A stretch of 64,000 nucleotides of DNA from Sinomonas sp. ASV486 (GCF_030908215.1 NZ_JAVFJK010000016.1:17621-81620), one strand, 5' to 3'. Shown: positions 53,727-63,814, counted from the first letter of the stretch. The notes: generated from the sequence alone by a model not told the origin. Program-made: numbers and translations.

Positions 53727-55454
53727 ATGACAGCGACGGCAAGCACGCTCGAGCGGACCCCAGCCGAGCCCTTCTCGTTTGTTTCGCGTGACCGGGCCTC
53801 GCTGCACGGTGAACTCTGGATTGATCCGAGCACTTTGGGCACGCCCGAGGGCACCGCCCGGGCACTCAAGGCCCTCGCGGACTTCGATGCCTATAGCGCG
53901 GCCATGAAGGCTTTCCTCGTGAACCTCATCGGCCAGCAGATCGCGGAGGAGCCCCTCGAAGGCCGCGGAGGTCAACCCACACGGCTGGGCGGCGAGCTCG
54001 CGCACGCGGCCACGGTGTCCGAGGTGGCCCTGCTGCAGAACACGTCCGAAGCGGTGGCTGCCCGAAACGTCAACTTCTCAGACCGGCTCGTCGACACCCA
54101 TCCGGCAGTGCACGAGGCGCTTTTTGCCGGCGACATCACCGAATCGCACGCGAAGATCATCGTCGAACAGGCGGCGACGCTGCCTGACGAAGCCGCCGAG
54201 GCATTCGGTGTAGAGGCGCTGTCGCGTCTCCATACGAGGAAGGGGCATCGGCGCACGCCTGGCGAACTTCGAGGAATCATTCGAGCACTCCGGGAGCGGC
54301 TCCACCCCCAGTCCATAGCGAAGCGTCGCGTCCGCGCCCAGGCGGATCGCCGAGTCTGGTTCCAGCCTGAGGAGGACGGCATGTGCACCCTGACCGCCCT
54401 GCTCCCGTCTGAGGTTGGCTTCGCCGCCTACAAGCGCCTGGACGCGATCGCCCAAGCTGCCCACGGCGCAGAGGGCGAATACCGGACCAAGCCACAGCTG
54501 CGCGCCGACGCCTTGGCACAGGCGCTCCTCGAGACGCAGACTCGCTCCGAGACCGCCTCGAACCCCCAGACCGTCTCGAACCTCGCCGCTGACCCCACGA
54601 CTGCCGAGGCACTCAGTGGCGGGAGCGAAGGGGGCCTGCGCGAAGGGGGCGGGTGTCCTGCCCCTGTGCGCATCCCGGAGGGCCTGGATGACCTCGTGAA
54701 GGCTGAAATTGTCGTCCATATCTCTGTGGCCACACTGCTCGGAGCGTCGGACGATGTTGCCGAGCTCGAAGGATTCGGCGTCATCGACGCCCAGACTGCC
54801 CGCGAACTCGCTGCGGCTGCTCCCACATGGCAGCGTCTCTTGACGGACGAGGACGGCGTGCCGGTGCGCCTGGGCCGAACGGCCTATCGGCCCCCAGAAG
54901 GGCTCAGACGGTTCGTCCGGTACAGGGACGGTGTATGCGTCGTCCCGGGATGCACCTGCGCGGCCAGGCGCACTGAGATCGACCACACCATCGAATGGCA
55001 GGACGGCGGGACTTCCGACGCCGATAACCTTGCGCTGCTGTGCCCCAAGCACCATGCCCTCAAGTCGCTCGCGCTGTTCACCCTCCGCCGCACGGCCGAT
55101 CAGGCGAATAGCCGCAGGACTGATCAGGCGAATGGCGCGGCGCCGATGAGCGGCGAACTCGTGTGGAAAACCCTCCTGGGATTCGAGCACGTGGCAGGTC
55201 CCCTCGAACGAGACCACATCCTGAGCCCACGCACCGTTGAGCTTCCTTCCCCGCCGGAGGCCTCTTCCCTGCCGGAGCCGTCTTCCCTGCCGGAGGCGTC
55301 TCGGACCACCGAAGCGAAGTCCTCAGTCGCTTCGGCCAGAGCGGGAGCGACCCCAGCGATCACGCCCCCGGAGGCAGCACTGACTCCAGACGAGGACCTA
55401 CCCGAGCCCTTGCCGCCCCCGGTGCTGCCTCCGGTCCTGCCCCCGCCGTTCTAA
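53727..55454 (+). CDS. DUF222/13E12-family HNH endonuclease domain protein
   Basis: The 575-residue protein has a DUF222 region (about 30-400) and a C-terminal HNH motif: GVCVVPGCTCAARRTEIDH, WQDGGTSDADNLALLCPKHH, with the expected His and Cys metal ligands. These genes are widespread and multicopy in actinobacteria (13E12 repeats). Their substrate is unknown. The tail is Pro/Glu/Ser-rich with tandem PSSLPEAS-like units coded by direct repeats around 55248-55303. The start follows GAAGGGGGCGGG. A perfect SOS-box palindrome 28 bp upstream suggests DNA-damage induction. Confidence 0.9.
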   Translation: MTATASTLERTPAEPFSFVSRDRASLHGELWIDPSTLGTPEGTARALKALADFDAYSAAMKAFLVNLIGQQIAEEPLEGRGGQPTRLGGELAHAATVSEVALLQNTSEAVAARNVNFSDRLVDTHPAVHEALFAGDITESHAKIIVEQAATLPDEAAEAFGVEALSRLHTRKGHRRTPGELRGIIRALRERLHPQSIAKRRVRAQADRRVWFQPEEDGMCTLTALLPSEVGFAAYKRLDAIAQAAHGAEGEYRTKPQLRADALAQALLETQTRSETASNPQTVSNLAADPTTAEALSGGSEGGLREGGGCPAPVRIPEGLDDLVKAEIVVHISVATLLGASDDVAELEGFGVIDAQTARELAAAAPTWQRLLTDEDGVPVRLGRTAYRPPEGLRRFVRYRDGVCVVPGCTCAARRTEIDHTIEWQDGGTSDADNLALLCPKHHALKSLALFTLRRTADQANSRRTDQANGAAPMSGELVWKTLLGFEHVAGPLERDHILSPRTVELPSPPEASSLPEPSSLPEASRTTEAKSSVASARAGATPAITPPEAALTPDEDLPEPLPPPVLPPVLPPPF

Positions 55455-55485
55455 GGTCGAGGCAACGGCGCACTCTGCCAAGCGC

Positions 55486-57603
55486 TTACAGCCCGAGCTC
55501 CTTCGGCAGTTCCCGGGCCTCCCCCAGCACATGCTCGGCGAGGAAGGCTCCTACGACGCCGTACCAGACTTTCGTATGCTGCGGCTTGAGGATCCAGTGG
55601 TTCTCGTCCGGGAAATAGAGGAACCGATGCGGGGTCTTCCCGTCATCGTCCGCGGCGAGCTGTGAGGCCGAGAGGAGCTCCCACCAGAGCCGCAGGCCCT
55701 CGCCGATCGGCACGCGGTAGTCCTTGTCGCCATGGATCACCAGCATGGGCGTGCGGATCTCGCCGACCGAATGGTGCGGGGAGTTGGCCTGTATCATGGC
55801 CTCGTCCATTTCCTTGGCCCAGTACAGCGCCATGTCGGTCGTCGGTCCGAACGAATCGAGCGCCCACAGGCTCGCGTGCGTCACGATGGCCCGGAAGCGG
55901 TTGGTGTGGCCCGCCACCCAATTCGCCATGTACCCGCCGAATGATCCGCCCATCGCGGCCGTCCGCCCGGCGTCAAGGTCGTCGCGCTGCAGGGCCGCGT
56001 CGGTGATGGCCATTAGGTCCGTGAAGGGTTCAGCGCCCCACTGACCCCAGCCTCTGTCGATGAACCGCTGCCCATAGCCCGTCGACAGCGCTGGGTCCGG
56101 GAGCAGGACCGCATAGCCCTGGGCGGCGAGCAGCCACGGGTTCCAGCGCCACGTCCAGGCATTCCACGAGCCGATCGGACCGCCATGAATCCAGAGGAGC
56201 AGGGGGTGAGGGGCCTCATGGGTTCCATGCTCGGCGGGCAGCGCGAGCCACGCACGCAGCGGGGTGCCGTCCGACGCAGTCGTCGTGACCTTCTCGAGTC
56301 GGCCCGGGATCTCGGGCCGCGCGGCCGGGTTCTGCAGGCGGGTGACCTCGCCCGTGCCGAGGTCGATCCGTATCACCTCGGGCGGGAACAGGTACGAGCT
56401 CCTGAGCGCATAGGCGCTCGACCCATCAGGTGAGACGACGACGTCGGTGTACGCGGCGTCGTCGTGCGTCGTCTGTGCCACGGCCCCCGTGGCGACGTCG
56501 ATGCGGAACACGGGCGAGCGGCCGGCGTCGTCAGCAGTGACGATCAGCGCCGAGCCGTCCGGCAGCCACGCCGCGGGATGCGCCACGCGGTCCCACTCCG
56601 GGGCCAGGCGGCGCAGCTGCCCCGTCGAGACATCGAGCAGGTGCAGCTCCGACCGGTAGGCGCTGGTCGGAGTCGTGTGCGGCTCGACCACGACGGCGAC
56701 AGTACGCCCGTCCGGGCTGACCGGTCCGGCCAGATAGTCCATGCGGTCCTCGGAGAGGAGTATGCGAACGGTGCCCGAGGCGACGTCGACCGCAGCGAGC
56801 TCGCTGCGCAGGTCGCCTTTCGCGAGGGCCCTCGCAACGGACGTGTACAGCGTCCGGCCGTCCGGGCTCGCGTGCGCCTCGCCGAAGCGCAGGCCCGCGC
56901 CGATGTCCAGGGTGAGGTTCCGCAGCTCGAGTGAGGGCCCCTCGTCCACGGTGCTCGGCTTGCCGGGCTCCGGCTCGGCCTGCGATTTCTCGACCGCGAA
57001 CAGGCGGGGCTCCCCCGGCCCCAGGTCGGAGTCCCAGTACCGCACCGGATAGGAGGAATGCAGGATCGCCGCGACCTTGCCGTCCTTGCGGGCCTTGCGG
57101 CGCGCCTCGTCGTCGGCCTCATCCGTGCTTCCGGCCAGCGTGGAGGCCTGGACGAACGCCGCGTCCGCACTCAGGGCGGTGATGACGCGTTCGACGCCGC
57201 CCGCCCGGCTGAGCACGACCCTCGCCTCTCCGCCCGCGGCCGGCAGAAGCCACAGTGCGTTGACCGGGTCCTCGTCCGGCTTCTCGGGGTCGGGCCGGGC
57301 CGAGGTGAAGAAGAGGTCGCCGTTCGCAGCGAAGGCGGCGCCAGCCTCCCCCTTGGCGCTGCGCGTGATGCGGCGCGCCGGGACCGCGCCCGTGGAATCG
57401 ACCTCCCACAGTGCGGTGCGGTACTCAGTGCTCTTGCTGTTGAGCGTCGCCACAGTGGTGACGAGTCGCGCGCCGTCCGGGCTCATCGCGAGCCCGGAGA
57501 TCCGCGGGATCGCGACGTAGTGGTCGAGATCGTGGAATGGGGTCTCGGGTGCAGGCTCGGCGGCGGTCTCGGGTGCAGGCTCGGCGGCGCTCTCGGCAGT
57601 CAT
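55486..57603 (-). CDS. S9-family (prolyl oligopeptidase-type) serine peptidase
   Basis: The 705-residue protein has a seven-bladed beta-propeller-like N-terminal region (about 30-430, with repeated SPDG turns such as AMSPDGARLV and VSPDGSSAYALR) and an alpha/beta-hydrolase C-terminal domain. The nucleophile motif is GGSFGGYMANW, the acid lies near HGDKDYRVP and the His in DENHWILKP. It probably trims peptides. The Ala/Glu/Pro-rich N-terminus repeats TAAEPAPET-like units. The start at ATG 57603 is chosen; TTG 57615 is in frame and adds four residues. No secretion signal is seen. Confidence 0.9.
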   Translation of the reverse strand: MTAESAAEPAPETAAEPAPETPFHDLDHYVAIPRISGLAMSPDGARLVTTVATLNSKSTEYRTALWEVDSTGAVPARRITRSAKGEAGAAFAANGDLFFTSARPDPEKPDEDPVNALWLLPAAGGEARVVLSRAGGVERVITALSADAAFVQASTLAGSTDEADDEARRKARKDGKVAAILHSSYPVRYWDSDLGPGEPRLFAVEKSQAEPEPGKPSTVDEGPSLELRNLTLDIGAGLRFGEAHASPDGRTLYTSVARALAKGDLRSELAAVDVASGTVRILLSEDRMDYLAGPVSPDGRTVAVVVEPHTTPTSAYRSELHLLDVSTGQLRRLAPEWDRVAHPAAWLPDGSALIVTADDAGRSPVFRIDVATGAVAQTTHDDAAYTDVVVSPDGSSAYALRSSYLFPPEVIRIDLGTGEVTRLQNPAARPEIPGRLEKVTTTASDGTPLRAWLALPAEHGTHEAPHPLLLWIHGGPIGSWNAWTWRWNPWLLAAQGYAVLLPDPALSTGYGQRFIDRGWGQWGAEPFTDLMAITDAALQRDDLDAGRTAAMGGSFGGYMANWVAGHTNRFRAIVTHASLWALDSFGPTTDMALYWAKEMDEAMIQANSPHHSVGEIRTPMLVIHGDKDYRVPIGEGLRLWWELLSASQLAADDDGKTPHRFLYFPDENHWILKPQHTKVWYGVVGAFLAEHVLGEARELPKELGL

Positions 57604-57668
57604 GCCCCGATTCAACCCACAATGTGAGGCAAAGCACAGATCCGTTCACTATTGGTGAAACAGTTCTT

Positions 57669-58343
57669 TCAGAGCTCGCCGAAGCCCGCCTCTACCTGCG
57701 CCGTGACAAAACGGACAGCCTTGGCGGCGTCCGGCCCCGCGGCCTCGACCACGAGCTGCTGCCCTTGGCCGGCGCCGAGCGCCATGAGCGCCATGACGGA
57801 CTGGCCGTCGACGCCGTTGACCGTCACCTGGACGTCGTAAGCGGAGAGCCGCCCCGCGAGGACCGCGGAGGGGCGCGCGTGCAGACCCAGAGGATTCTTG
57901 AGTGTCAGGACCGCCGACTCGCTGGGCTCGCTTATCTCCGGCGGCTCCTCCGCCTCCGCCCCTCGCACGGCCTCCTCGGCCGCGCGCACGACCCCGTCGA
58001 GCCCCGCTCCGGCCCTCGATGCAACAGCGGCCGCGACGGACCCCTCGACGAGCGCCGCGTCGGCGATGCGGACGCGCGCACGCTGCTCGTCGTCAAGGAA
58101 CTCGAGCACCGACTCGGCGGTCATGACGGCGGATCCGAGATCTGTCAGGACTACGACGCCCTCCCCCGTGTCTGCAGCCACAATGCCGTCCATGACCTTC
58201 TCGAAAGAGGTTCCCACGCCGCCGTCATCCGTCCCGCCCGCAGCCACGAGCGGGACACCCTCGCCCATCTGTGCCGCGACCTCGACGACGCCCTCTGCGA
58301 GGCGCGCGCTGTGGGAGACGATGAGCAGCCCGACCGGCGTCAC
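57669..58343 (-). CDS. dhaM: PTS-dependent dihydroxyacetone kinase phosphotransferase subunit DhaM
   Basis: The 224-residue protein has an EIIA-Man-type domain (1-130, active His 11 in LIVSHSARLAEG) and a C-terminal HPr domain with His 145 in NPLGLHARPS. It relays phosphate from the PTS to DhaL-ADP. Unlike E. coli DhaM (about 470 residues) it has no enzyme I-like third domain, so it depends on general EI. Its GTG start overlaps the dhaL stop by 4 bases (GTGA). Confidence 0.93.
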   Translation of the reverse strand: MTPVGLLIVSHSARLAEGVVEVAAQMGEGVPLVAAGGTDDGGVGTSFEKVMDGIVAADTGEGVVVLTDLGSAVMTAESVLEFLDDEQRARVRIADAALVEGSVAAAVASRAGAGLDGVVRAAEEAVRGAEAEEPPEISEPSESAVLTLKNPLGLHARPSAVLAGRLSAYDVQVTVNGVDGQSVMALMALGAGQGQQLVVEAAGPDAAKAVRFVTAQVEAGFGEL

Positions 58344-59014
58344 GCCCCAGCCCCTGGTCCACCCGCACCGCTTCCGCTCTCCGCAGCCGTCACCGCCGCG
58401 CGCAGGATGAGCGCAGACGACACCGCGCCCGGGTCGAGGTGCCCCGCGCTGCGTTCGCCCAGATAGCTCGCTCGGCCCTTGCGGGCGACGAGCGGCTTGG
58501 TCGCCTCGGCACCGGTCTCGGCGGCGTCGGCCGCGGCGACCAGCGCGGCGACCCCGTCCGCCGGGTCCGCAGTGACCGCGGCCTCGGCGGCTGGTGTCCA
58601 CGCGTCGACCATCGTCTTGTCCCCGGATTGGGCCTTGCCGCGCGCCACGATGCCGTCCCGGCCCGCTGCGAGCATCGCGGCCACGGCTTGCCCGTCCAGC
58701 GCATCGCTGTCGGCAACCGCCGTCGAGGCGCGCAGGTAGGCCGTCCCGTAGAGCGGCCCGGCCGCCCCTCCGACCTTGCTCATGAGCATCATGGCCGCCA
58801 TCTTGAGCGCGGCCGCGACCGAGTCGGGAGACTCGTCGTCGAGCTTCGCGACGATCGCCGTGAAGCCCCGGTCCATGTTCTCGCCATGGTCGCCGTCGCC
58901 GATCGCGCGGTCAAGGTCGATGAGCTCTTCGCGGTGCTCGGCGATGACCCGTGCGCTCTCGCGCAGCCAACGCTCGGCCCAAGCCCCGTCAAGCCGCCCG
59001 TCAGGCCCCGCCAT
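58340..59014 (-). CDS. dhaL: Dihydroxyacetone kinase ADP-binding subunit DhaL
   Basis: The 224-residue protein matches DhaL: IGDGDHGENMDRG for Mg-ADP binding, MMLMSKVGGAAGPLYGT, and SGDKTMVDAW. DhaL carries tightly bound ADP that is rephosphorylated by DhaM and passes phosphate to dihydroxyacetone on DhaK. The start at 59014 overlaps the dhaK stop by one base (TGATG), so the operon is translationally coupled. In-frame extension to 59059 lacks a ribosome site and would overlap dhaK more. Confidence 0.94.
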   Translation of the reverse strand: MAGPDGRLDGAWAERWLRESARVIAEHREELIDLDRAIGDGDHGENMDRGFTAIVAKLDDESPDSVAAALKMAAMMLMSKVGGAAGPLYGTAYLRASTAVADSDALDGQAVAAMLAAGRDGIVARGKAQSGDKTMVDAWTPAAEAAVTADPADGVAALVAAADAAETGAEATKPLVARKGRASYLGERSAGHLDPGAVSSALILRAAVTAAESGSGAGGPGAGA

Positions 59015-60015
59015 CAGGCGCCCCACCGCAGAGCCGGAGTGTGCACGGGGGCGTCCCACAGCTCGGTGAGCTCGTCATCAAGCCGCAGCACGGTCACGGA
59101 GCAGCCCTGCATCTCAAGCGACGTGATGTAGTTGCCCACCAAGCTCCTCTCCACGGCTACTCCCCGGTCCGCGAGCAGTTGGGCCGCCTTGCGGTACACG
59201 ATGTACAGCTCGGACAGCGGCGTTCCGCCCATCCCGTTGACGAACAGCAGGGCCTTTTCGCCCGAGCCGATCCCGAGGTCCTCGACCACTGGGGTCAGGA
59301 GGTGCTCGGTGAGGGCATCGGCGGGCTCGAGGCCCACACGGTGGCGGCCGGGCTCGCCGTGGATGCCGATGCCAATCTCGATCTCGTCCTCGGCCAAATC
59401 GAAGCTCGGCTTGCCCGCATGCGGGACGGTGCAGGGCGTGAGCGCAAGGCCCATCGAGCGGACGTTCGCCACGACCTTGTGGCCCACGGCCTCGACCGCA
59501 TCGAGCGTGTCGCCCCGCTCCGCCGCGGCACCGGCGATCTTCTCCACGAGCACCGTGCCGGCCACGCCCCGCCGTCCGGCGGTGTACAGCGAGTCCTCGA
59601 CCGCGACGTCGTCATTGACGAGCACCGTCCGCACCTCGATGCCTTCGGCTGCGCACAGTTCGCCGGCCGTCTCGAAGTTGAGGACGTCGCCCGTGTAGTT
59701 CTTCACGATATGCACGACGCCGGCGCCTCCGTCCGCGGCCTGGGTCGCCGGAACGATCTGGTCGGGGGTGGGTGAGGTGAAGACCGGGCCGGGGACTGCG
59801 GCGTCGAGCATCCCCTTGCCCACGTAGCCTCCGTGGAGGGGCTCGTGGCCGCTGCCTCCGCCCGAGACAAGGCCCACCTTGCCCGGCACTGCCCCGCCCA
59901 CGCGGCCGATGAAGATCGGGTCGGTGTGAACGGTCACGAGGTCCGAGTGGGCGAGGCCGAAACCCTCGACCGACTCGTCCACCACCTTCTGGGGATCGTT
60001 GATGAGCTTCTTCAT
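59014..60015 (-). CDS. dhaK: Dihydroxyacetone kinase substrate-binding subunit DhaK
   Basis: The 333-residue protein begins [19 protein letters not shown] and has the [20 protein letters not shown] motif, plus [10 protein letters not shown] with the His that binds dihydroxyacetone covalently in known DhaK. It yields dihydroxyacetone phosphate for glycolysis. Start 60015 follows AAGGAG with good spacing; the longer in-frame reading to 60120 has none. It opens the dhaKLM operon and diverges from a ROK regulator across 225 bp that carry an inverted repeat. Confidence 0.95.
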   Translation of the reverse strand: MKKLINDPQKVVDESVEGFGLAHSDLVTVHTDPIFIGRVGGAVPGKVGLVSGGGSGHEPLHGGYVGKGMLDAAVPGPVFTSPTPDQIVPATQAADGGAGVVHIVKNYTGDVLNFETAGELCAAEGIEVRTVLVNDDVAVEDSLYTAGRRGVAGTVLVEKIAGAAAERGDTLDAVEAVGHKVVANVRSMGLALTPCTVPHAGKPSFDLAEDEIEIGIGIHGEPGRHRVGLEPADALTEHLLTPVVEDLGIGSGEKALLFVNGMGGTPLSELYIVYRKAAQLLADRGVAVERSLVGNYITSLEMQGCSVTVLRLDDELTELWDAPVHTPALRWGA

Positions 60016-60125
60016 ATCCGCTCCTTCACACGTCTCTCTCGGACGGTCTGCACGGGTGTTCTTGGAGCGTACCCCGGCGGCGCGGCACAAGGACAGGCCC
60101 ACTGGGTTTGGCCAGCGCACGCACG

Positions 60126-60160
60126 ATGGCGCCCTGCACCCTGATGGGATGGGGCGCCAT
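60126..60160. promoter_or_regulatory. Inverted repeat between dhaK and the ROK regulator
   Basis: atggcgcc (60126-60133) and ggcgccat (60153-60160) are perfect 8-bp arms separated by 19 nt. The position between divergent genes suits an operator, perhaps for the ROK protein. There is no experimental or second-site support within the window. Confidence 0.4.
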
Positions 60161-60186
60161 GCGCTGTGGTCGCCCGGGAGGACGCC

Positions 60187-60214
60187 TTGACACCCGCAAG
60201 CTTTTGTCTGATGC
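60187..60214 (+). promoter_or_regulatory. Candidate promoter for the ROK gene
   Basis: TTGACA (60187-60192) matches the -35 consensus exactly; 16 nt later TGATGC (60209-60214) is a weak -10. A strong ribosome site, ggaggagg, follows at 60228-60235. Confidence 0.45.
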
Positions 60215-60240
60215 TTGAACGGAAGTTGGAGGAGGCTACT

Positions 60241-61431
60241 GTGTCAGATCGACAGTTCGGCGTTGCCCAGGGCGCAGCGTCCCACGGGCGCATCCTCGAA
60301 CTGATCCGCACGGCAGGAGGCCTCTCCCGCCAGCAACTGCTCTCCGCAACCGGAATGTCTCGGGCAACGCTCTACGAGCGCCTCGACGCACTTGGTCGGG
60401 CGGGCTACGTCTACGAAGCGGAAGCACTGGCAGCAACGGGCGGCCGCCGCTCCCGGAACATCCGCTTCGACGATCGCGGGCGCGTCATCCTCGCACTCGC
60501 CCTTGGCCAGACGCGGGCCACCGCCAGCGTCGCCGACACCGACGGCTCCGTCCTCCGATCAGTGACCCTTGATCACGACATCGCGGATCCCGCCGAAGAC
60601 GTGCTCGCGCCGCTCGTCGAGGCCGGACAGTCACTCCTGGCTAGCCGGGAAGCAAGCGAGAGTCTCATCGGAGTCGGAGTTGGCTTCCCGGCGCCGATCG
60701 AGGCCGGGACCGGTCGCCTCGTGCATGCGACGACCGTCCCGACATGGCGCGCGGACGCAGCCGTCACCCTACTCGGCGGAACCTGGGACGTCCCCCTCGT
60801 AGTGGAAAACGACGCGATGGCCGCCGCGCTCGGTGAACGGTCCGGCGACGACGAGACCCTCGTCTACGTCAAGGTGGGCACCGGAATCGGGTGCGGAATC
60901 GTGATCGACGGATCAATCCTGCGAGGCGCGCGCGGCGCCGCTGGCAGCATTGGCCACATCCGGATGGCCCGTGAGGGGCCCATCTGCCGATGCGGGCGCC
61001 ACGGCTGCCTCGCGGCCTTCAGCTCGGGACTCGCAATTTCACATAATTTCTCCAGCAATCGCCACCTCGGCCTAGATGAAATCCGCGTGGCCGCAGAGCA
61101 GGGAGACGAGGAGGTTAATCAAATCCTGCGTTCTGCCGCGGACATTCTCGGAAGCGCCCTCAGCGCCACCATCACCACGATCAATCCACACCGCCTCGTC
61201 CTAGGAGGACGAATAGGTTCTCTGCCGGTCTTCATTGACGGCGTCCGTGAAAGAGTGCTCACCGACGTTGTCGAGAGAATATCGGACGGGCTCGCAGTCG
61301 ATGCGGGGGCTCCTGATGACAGGAGCGCCGTAAGAGGGCTCGCAACCTTGGTCATGCGCAAGGTGTTCGCTCCACAGACGGTCGACGACTCGATATCGAA
61401 TTCTCTGCAAGCCACTGGGCAAACGGCCTAG
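60241..61431 (+). CDS. ROK-family transcriptional regulator
   Basis: The 396-residue protein has an N-terminal winged-helix domain (about 15-85, with [22 protein letters not shown]) and a C-terminal ROK sugar-kinase-like domain. The zinc-site motif is [11 protein letters not shown], and the kinase-type segment is [13 protein letters not shown] with [12 protein letters not shown] repressors sense sugars or phosphosugars. The GTG start at 60241 is chosen for GGAGGAGG 5 nt upstream. It diverges from dhaKLM and precedes an ABC importer, so it may control either or both. Base composition falls at its 3' end. Confidence 0.85.
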   Translation: MSDRQFGVAQGAASHGRILELIRTAGGLSRQQLLSATGMSRATLYERLDALGRAGYVYEAEALAATGGRRSRNIRFDDRGRVILALALGQTRATASVADTDGSVLRSVTLDHDIADPAEDVLAPLVEAGQSLLASREASESLIGVGVGFPAPIEAGTGRLVHATTVPTWRADAAVTLLGGTWDVPLVVENDAMAAALGERSGDDETLVYVKVGTGIGCGIVIDGSILRGARGAAGSIGHIRMAREGPICRCGRHGCLAAFSSGLAISHNFSSNRHLGLDEIRVAAEQGDEEVNQILRSAADILGSALSATITTINPHRLVLGGRIGSLPVFIDGVRERVLTDVVERISDGLAVDAGAPDDRSAVRGLATLVMRKVFAPQTVDDSISNSLQATGQTA

Positions 61432-61682
61432 CGCGAGTTCTGGTCTCATTCTCACGGTTATTCGACACATGCACTATTGGCATGCCCAAAAAGTCTTCGC
61501 GCCGAAGTCGAGCGAATGTTAATGAGAATGTAACCTCAGCGTCGGCCATCGGTTGAACAATTTCTTGACCCTAGCAATGTCGGCAATTCAAGATTGTCTT
61601 CGCCCCTGCTGAGTGCCCCCCTGAAGAAACTCCATCCCATCCCCCGCTTGAGCCTTCCGCCAAGCTCACATAGGAGACACAC

Positions 61683-62849
61683 ATGAAGTTCACATCCGCG
61701 CTGCGGTCCGGCGTGGCCGTGGCCGCGCTGGGGCTCGCCCTGTCAGGCTGCGCCCAGAGCAGTACGGCCGCCAAGACGAACGCCGGCGATGCCGGCGATG
61801 CCGGCATCAAGACCGTGAAGGTGTTCATCAGCGGTGACACGAATATCCAGAGCCTGTGGGAGAAGGACCTCGGTCCTGCCTTCGAGAAGGCGAACCCGGG
61901 GTACAGGGTCCAGGTGCAGATCGACCTGCACGGCGAGCACGATGCGCAGACGCTCGCCAAGCTCACGAGCTCGGTGGAGCAGAAGAAGGATGCCGACTTC
62001 GACCTGGTGGACGGCGGGTTCGTCTCCAAGGCCTCTGGCGCCAGCCTCCTGGAGAAGGTGGACACCTCCTCGGTCAAGGCCCTGGCCGACATCCCAGCGG
62101 ACGTGGTCAAGGCCGGCGGCCAGGGCGGGATCCCGTACCGCGGGTCCTCGGTCCTGCTCGCGTATGACACGAAGACCGTCGCTGCCCCGCCGAAGACCCT
62201 CGACGAGCTCCTCGAATGGATCAAGGCCAACCCGGGCAGGTTCACGTACAACTCCCCGAAGTCCGGCGGATCGGGGGCGGCGTTCGCGGCGACCGTCCTG
62301 GACAAGTACGTCCCGGCGGATGCGCGACAGAAGATGACCGTGGGCTACGAGAAGGACCTTGAGTCGACGTGGGATCAGGGCTTCGAGACACTGCGGGGCC
62401 TGAACCCGTACGTCTACCAGAAGGGCGTCTACCCGAACGGCAACAAGCAGACCCTCGAGCTGCTGGCCAGCGGCCAGATCTCCATGGCGCCCGTCTGGAG
62501 CGACCAGTTCCTCACCGGATCGGCCAACGGCACGATTCCCGCGTCGGTCAAGGCCGCGCAGATCACCGGCCCGTCGTTCACCGGCGGCGCCGCCTACCTC
62601 GGCGTCCCCGTGAACAGCCCGAACAAGGAGGCTGCGCTCAGGCTCGCGAACTTCGTCCTGCAGCCCGAGCAGCAGGCGGAGATCGTGAAGGAGATCTCCG
62701 GCTACCCGGCCATCTCCATCGGCAGGCTCCCGGCGGACATCAGGGACAGGTTCGCCAATGCGGACACGAACAACCTCCGCAAGGGCTACTTCGACCAGAT
62801 GTCCAAGGACATGAACAACCTCTGGGACCAGAAGGTCCCCGGCCAGTGA
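61683..62849 (+). CDS. ABC importer substrate-binding lipoprotein
   Basis: The 388-residue protein has a lipoprotein signal peptide with lipobox LSGC (Cys 23) and an extracellular solute-binding fold: VKVFISGDTNIQSLWEKDL, DADFDLVDGGF, and a Trp/Asn-containing SMAPVWSDQF. It most resembles spermidine/putrescine-, iron- or phosphonate-type binding proteins rather than sugar ones, and the substrate cannot be fixed. Its stop overlaps the first permease start by four bases. An AGGAGAC site lies upstream. The 251-bp gap before it has no clear operator. Confidence 0.85.
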   Translation: MKFTSALRSGVAVAALGLALSGCAQSSTAAKTNAGDAGDAGIKTVKVFISGDTNIQSLWEKDLGPAFEKANPGYRVQVQIDLHGEHDAQTLAKLTSSVEQKKDADFDLVDGGFVSKASGASLLEKVDTSSVKALADIPADVVKAGGQGGIPYRGSSVLLAYDTKTVAAPPKTLDELLEWIKANPGRFTYNSPKSGGSGAAFAATVLDKYVPADARQKMTVGYEKDLESTWDQGFETLRGLNPYVYQKGVYPNGNKQTLELLASGQISMAPVWSDQFLTGSANGTIPASVKAAQITGPSFTGGAAYLGVPVNSPNKEAALRLANFVLQPEQQAEIVKEISGYPAISIGRLPADIRDRFANADTNNLRKGYFDQMSKDMNNLWDQKVPGQ

Positions 62850-63814
62850 CCTCTCAGTCCACCGCGGTCCGGCAGCCGGACCGTCCCGCCCCGTCTCCGC
62901 CCGTGCGCTCGGCCTCGGCCCAGCGCGCGGGGGCGGGCCGGGCCGCGGGCTTCGCCATGGCGCTGCCGCCGATCCTCCTCATCGCCCTGTTCATCGGGTT
63001 CCCGATCGTCCTGGCGTTCGCCTTCAGCCTCGGCTTCACGGGCGGACTGAACCGGACGATCGCCCTCATCGGCCAGAACGTCCACGAAGCCCAGGGCGGC
63101 CCCACGTTCGGCGCCTACGCGGACATGTTCACCAATCCCAGGTTCCTCGGGGACCTCGCGGTCACGGTCATCGTCACCGCGGTGAGCACCGCCGTCGTGA
63201 TCCTCCTGGCTGCCGGGATCGGCCTGTACCTGAAGTTCAAGGGCGGGGTGGTCGGGAAGGTCCTCTCGGCCCTGGCAGTCATCCCGCTGTTCATCCCCGT
63301 GGTCATCGCGTCCTGGGCCATCCTCGGGTTCTACTCGGCGGACGGGTTCCTGCGCAGCGTCGCCGCCCAGCTCGGGGTGGACTTCCCGGTGTGGTCGTTC
63401 ACGATGGTCACGGTGGTCATCGGCTCGGTGTGGACGTCGCTTCCCTTCGCGACCCTCCTCATCACGTCCGGGCTCCAGTCGGTCCCGCAGGCCATGATCG
63501 ACTCAGCTCGCGACGCCGGCGCCTCCTTCTGGCGCGTGGTCATCAGCGTTGTGGTGCCGATGGCCGGGGTGCCGATCATCATCGCCACCACGTTCACGGC
63601 CATCGGGATCCTGGGATCCTTCACCGTCCCGTACTTCACGGGCCCGAACTCGCCGAACATGCTCGGGGTGGACATGTCCAACTACTTCTCGGCCTTCAAC
63701 CAGCCCCAGCAGGCCGTCGTCATGGCGTTCGTCGTGTTCGCGATCGCCTCGGGCATCGCCGCAGTCTATGTGTGGGCGAACTTCCGCTCGGCCAGGGAAA
63801 GCGGGGCCCTCTGA
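62846..63814 (+). CDS. ABC importer permease 1
   Basis: The 322-residue membrane protein has about six helices and the EAA loop MIDSARDAGASFWRVVISVVVPM. It belongs to the PotB/CysT-like permease group. The GTG start overlaps the binding-protein stop (GTGA). The C-terminal TGA overlaps the ATG of the next permease, so the three genes form a tight operon. Substrate is unknown, as for the binding protein. Confidence 0.9.
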   Translation: MTSQSTAVRQPDRPAPSPPVRSASAQRAGAGRAAGFAMALPPILLIALFIGFPIVLAFAFSLGFTGGLNRTIALIGQNVHEAQGGPTFGAYADMFTNPRFLGDLAVTVIVTAVSTAVVILLAAGIGLYLKFKGGVVGKVLSALAVIPLFIPVVIASWAILGFYSADGFLRSVAAQLGVDFPVWSFTMVTVVIGSVWTSLPFATLLITSGLQSVPQAMIDSARDAGASFWRVVISVVVPMAGVPIIIATTFTAIGILGSFTVPYFTGPNSPNMLGVDMSNYFSAFNQPQQAVVMAFVVFAIASGIAAVYVWANFRSARESGAL

